Shown here in pieces: positions 15,857 to 17,087 of a stretch of 17,087 nt of DNA (the stretch's first letter is position 1; each line of letters begins with the position of its first letter). The stretch is taken from NCBI GenBank assembly GCA_900542355.1, contig UQNE01000032.1, positions 1-17,087 of the forward strand. The letters run 5' to 3'. Source of the DNA: an uncultured Bacteroidales bacterium (GTDB lineage Bacteria; Bacteroidota; Bacteroidia; Bacteroidales; Paludibacteraceae). The notes below the pieces were generated by a model. That model worked only from the letters and a program-made list of their open reading frames with translations, was not told the DNA's origin and did not search any database. The translations under genes and the position numbers were made by a program.

Positions 15857-16406
15857 CATACACCTCCCGTGTCAAACGATCGATGTGGCGATATTTATCG
15901 CTACATTGCTGATTGCTAACTGCTTATGGAAGTTTACCGTGGCTGGCGATGAGGCAGATACTGCGGTTACTTGGCTTGGATTGGACATCACTGCCCCTTT
16001 TGCTTTCTTGGCACGCCACATCACTTCCGAGGTCTATTGGCTCATCTCTCTCTTTCGGGATACTTGTGTCTTAGATTCACCTACATCCTACCATTTTCTG
16101 TCCGGTGTCGGCACGCGAATTGTTTGGAGTTGCACCCCGCTGAAACAGTCGTTTATTTGGCTCTGCCTGCTGCTCACTACGCGAGGTGGGTGGAAAAACA
16201 AACTTTGGTTTATCCCATTAGGTTTGGTTTGCGTCTATATCTTCAATCTCATCCGTATCGTATCTATTTCGTTGCTCACCGAGTTTCACCCCGAGTGGTT
16301 CGAACTCTTGCACACCTATATATTCAAGTACCTTTTCTATGGTATGATGTTCCTCCTTTGGGTACTCTTTATCAATAAGTTACGCTCCCCTTCCTATAAC
16401 GCCTAA
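15837..16406 (+). CDS. Exosortase/archaeosortase family membrane protein
   Basis: Small polytopic membrane protein of 189 residues, probably a transpeptidase-like sorting enzyme of the inner membrane. Membrane segments lie at about 15-32, 49-72, 103-114, 123-146 and 163-180. The expected exosortase triad is visible: Cys99 in SCTPLKQ, Arg140 in FNLIRI and a following His (159 in LLHTYIFKY, or 151). The spacing of these residues within membrane helices fits the family. I cannot assign a numbered Xrt subtype with confidence. The start ATG at 15837 lies inside the tsaD end (20-nt overlap); the frame is open further upstream, but that part is tsaD read in another frame. No substrate with a PEP-CTERM-like tail occurs in this window. 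Confidence 0.8.
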   Translation: MPKHKSDIHLPCQTIDVAIFIATLLIANCLWKFTVAGDEADTAVTWLGLDITAPFAFLARHITSEVYWLISLFRDTCVLDSPTSYHFLSGVGTRIVWSCTPLKQSFIWLCLLLTTRGGWKNKLWFIPLGLVCVYIFNLIRIVSISLLTEFHPEWFELLHTYIFKYLFYGMMFLLWVLFINKLRSPSYNA

Positions 16407-16460
16407 AATAATCTCTCTCTATCTTACAAACAATCTCTCCCCATCTTACAACGCCTAAAA
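16398..16460. repeat. Short direct repeats at the end of the exosortase gene
   Basis: AACGCCTAAAA occurs at 16398-16408 (covering the stop codon) and at 16450-16460. Between them AATCTCTC-YCYATCTTACAA occurs twice (16410-16429, 16432-16451) with two mismatches. It looks like a local tandem duplication that copied the gene's final bases into the 3' flank. Confidence 0.6.
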
Positions 16461-16563
16461 ACCTCTTTGTCCCATCTCTACATTCTAACTGTTCCTACCG
16501 CCACGATACTGCAAGTTCTCCATTTCTCTCCATTCGGGACAAAAGGAAGTTTTAACGAACTAT

Positions 16564-16626
16564 ATGGTCTTTAATGGAGGCGAAACCAGAGCAATTAACA
16601 GTCAATTAACCGTTAACGGAGCCCTA
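16564..16626. repeat. Repeat A, copy 1
   Basis: A 63-bp unit beginning ATGGTCTTTAATGGAG and ending CCGTTAACGGAGCCCTA. It aligns with 16676-16737 with one single-base indel and about five substitutions. The end of the unit (AACCGT..TTAACGGAGCCC) also appears in the tsaD leader at 14601-14620. Confidence 0.85.
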
Positions 16627-16631
16627 TATTT

Positions 16632-16691
16632 CCGCTGTGCAACATCCCCTCCTATGGAGGGGCTTGGGGAGGTCGATGGTCTTTAATGGAG
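16632..16691. repeat. Repeat B, copy 1 (GC-rich hairpin)
   Basis: Aligns with 16925-16983 at high identity. The core CCCCTCC-TAT-GGAGGGG (16646-16662) is a perfect 7-bp stem with a 3-nt loop, followed by CTTGGGGAGGTC. Its 3' end runs into repeat A copy 2, so B and A are joined here. Confidence 0.85.
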
Positions 16692-16737
16692 GAAAACCAA
16701 AGCAATTAATGGTCAATTAACCGTTAACGGAGCCCTA
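16676..16737. repeat. Repeat A, copy 2
   Basis: A 62-bp unit with about 90% identity to 16564-16626. It is followed nine bases later by a C-D composite, the same A-end, C, D order found in the tsaD leader. Confidence 0.85.
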
Positions 16738-16745
16738 AGACCATT

Positions 16746-16836
16746 ACACGGAGAATATTAATGTCTAATTAATGGTAATTATATGTTCTCTTGTCCCCAC
16801 GCATTTTGAATGGTTCTTTATATGGCTTTAATGGAG
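16746..16836. repeat. Composite C-D repeat, copy 2
   Basis: Homologous to 14648-14754. The hairpin arm is changed on both sides: GAGAA (16751-16755) pairs with TTCTC (16786-16790), where the leader copy has GGGAA with TTCCC. The TG bulge (16784-16785) is at the same place. The D part repeats the ATGGYTCTTTA-ATGG-CTTTAATGGAG layout. Confidence 0.75.
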
Positions 16837-16853
16837 CCTTAAAAACACCATTC

Positions 16854-16901
16854 TGTGGAGAAATAAATTAATGTCTAATTACATGATAATTATATGTTTA
16901 A
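16854..16901. repeat. Repeat C, copy 3
   Basis: Shares the TTAATG-TCTAATTA-ATG-TAATTATATG core with copy 2. The outer arms are now TAAA (16864-16867) and TTTA (16897-16900), still complementary and again with a TG before the right arm. Inner pairing is weaker than in the other two copies. No D unit follows; instead an A-like fragment (GTCAATTAACCG) comes next. Confidence 0.65.
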
Positions 16902-16924
16902 TCGTCAATTAACCGCCACTGTCG

Positions 16925-16983
16925 CCACTGTGCACATCCCTTCCTTTGGAGGGGCTTGGGGAGGTCAATGGTCTTTAATGGAG
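16925..16983. repeat. Repeat B, copy 2 with A-unit start
   Basis: High-identity copy of 16632-16691. The stem is CCCTTCC with GGAGGGG around a TTT loop (16938-16954); the one changed base leaves a T-G wobble, so pairing is kept. It runs into CTTTAATGGAGAACA (16973-16987), which is also found just before tsaD at 14741-14755. Confidence 0.8.
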
Positions 16984-17034
16984 AACACAATCAGAGTACA
17001 ATTAACGGATGCAAAAGATTCCACGAAAAAGGGA

Positions 17035-17068
17035 GGCTGTCTAACAAGTATGTTAGGCAGTCTTTTTT
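17035..17068 (+). terminator. Rho-independent terminator, rightward
   Basis: GGCTGTCTAACA (17035-17046) pairs with TGTTAGGCAGTC (17051-17062) over 12 positions, two of them G-T wobbles, around a four-base AGTA loop. Six T follow directly (17063-17068). It is a strong intrinsic terminator in the direction of tsaD and the exosortase gene, about 630 bp after the last stop codon. Confidence 0.9.
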
Positions 17069-17087
17069 GTAAGTCAAGTAGCATTGA

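Larger units (their letters stand above)
16407..17087. other. Non-coding, repeat-rich 3' region of the tsaD-exosortase operon
   Basis: No protein-coding frame is visible in these 681 bp. After a duplication and a pyrimidine-rich stretch (to ~16540), the region is a mosaic of four repeat types in this order: A1, B1, A2, C2, D2, C3, A fragment, B2, A fragment. It ends with an intrinsic terminator at 17035-17068. The motif TTAATGG or TTAACGG recurs throughout. The operon has no terminator nearer to its stop codon, so the repeats are probably transcribed as a long 3' untranslated region. Confidence 0.7.

Noticed and set aside
16560..16990. CRISPR-like array
   Set aside because: Repeat units differ in type and spacing, there are no uniform spacers and no cas genes; better described as a mosaic of intergenic repeats.
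17030..17070. Insertion-sequence end (GGCTGTCTAACA inverted repeat)
   Set aside because: The short 4-nt loop and six T directly after the stem are explained by an intrinsic terminator; no transposase is present in the window.

Overview
The window looks like a chromosomal segment from a member of the Bacteroidota, most likely order Bacteroidales. The reasons are a C10 cysteine peptidase with a type IX secretion (T9SS) C-terminal domain, two exact matches to the Bacteroides-type -7 promoter box (TAnnTTTG), few recognisable Shine-Dalgarno sites, and the pairing of DUF1599 and DoxX-like genes with tpiA. Species-level assignment is not possible from the sequence alone.

Layout. Positions 1-504 hold no convincing protein gene, but contain a strong leftward terminator and a possible small RNA. 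From 505 to 14457 ten genes all read leftwards. In transcription order they are waaA (Kdo transferase), hisS, a 1460-residue secreted C10 peptidase, a two-repeat DUF1599 gene, a DoxX/MauE-like membrane protein, tpiA, a single ORF joining a gamma-carbonic anhydrase-like domain to UMP kinase (pyrH), frr, an Omp85-type beta-barrel and rsgA. All gaps are 171 bp or less, I see no internal terminator, and the only good promoter box lies before waaA, so one long transcript is plausible.

From 14774 the strand switches. tsaD and a small exosortase-family gene overlap by 20 nt and read rightwards from a separate promoter in the 316-bp divergent region. The last 680 bp are non-coding, packed with repeats, and end in a strong rightward terminator. 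The tsaD leader carries related copies of the same repeats.

The genes are a mix of central functions: translation (hisS, frr, rsgA, tsaD), nucleotide metabolism (pyrH, perhaps DUF1599), glycolysis (tpiA) and envelope (waaA, Omp85 protein, exosortase), plus one large accessory secreted protease in the middle. The least ordinary items are the carbonic anhydrase/UMP kinase fusion ORF; a composite non-coding repeat family whose hairpin arms differ between copies but still pair; and a frame-shifting 7-bp tandem repeat inside rsgA.
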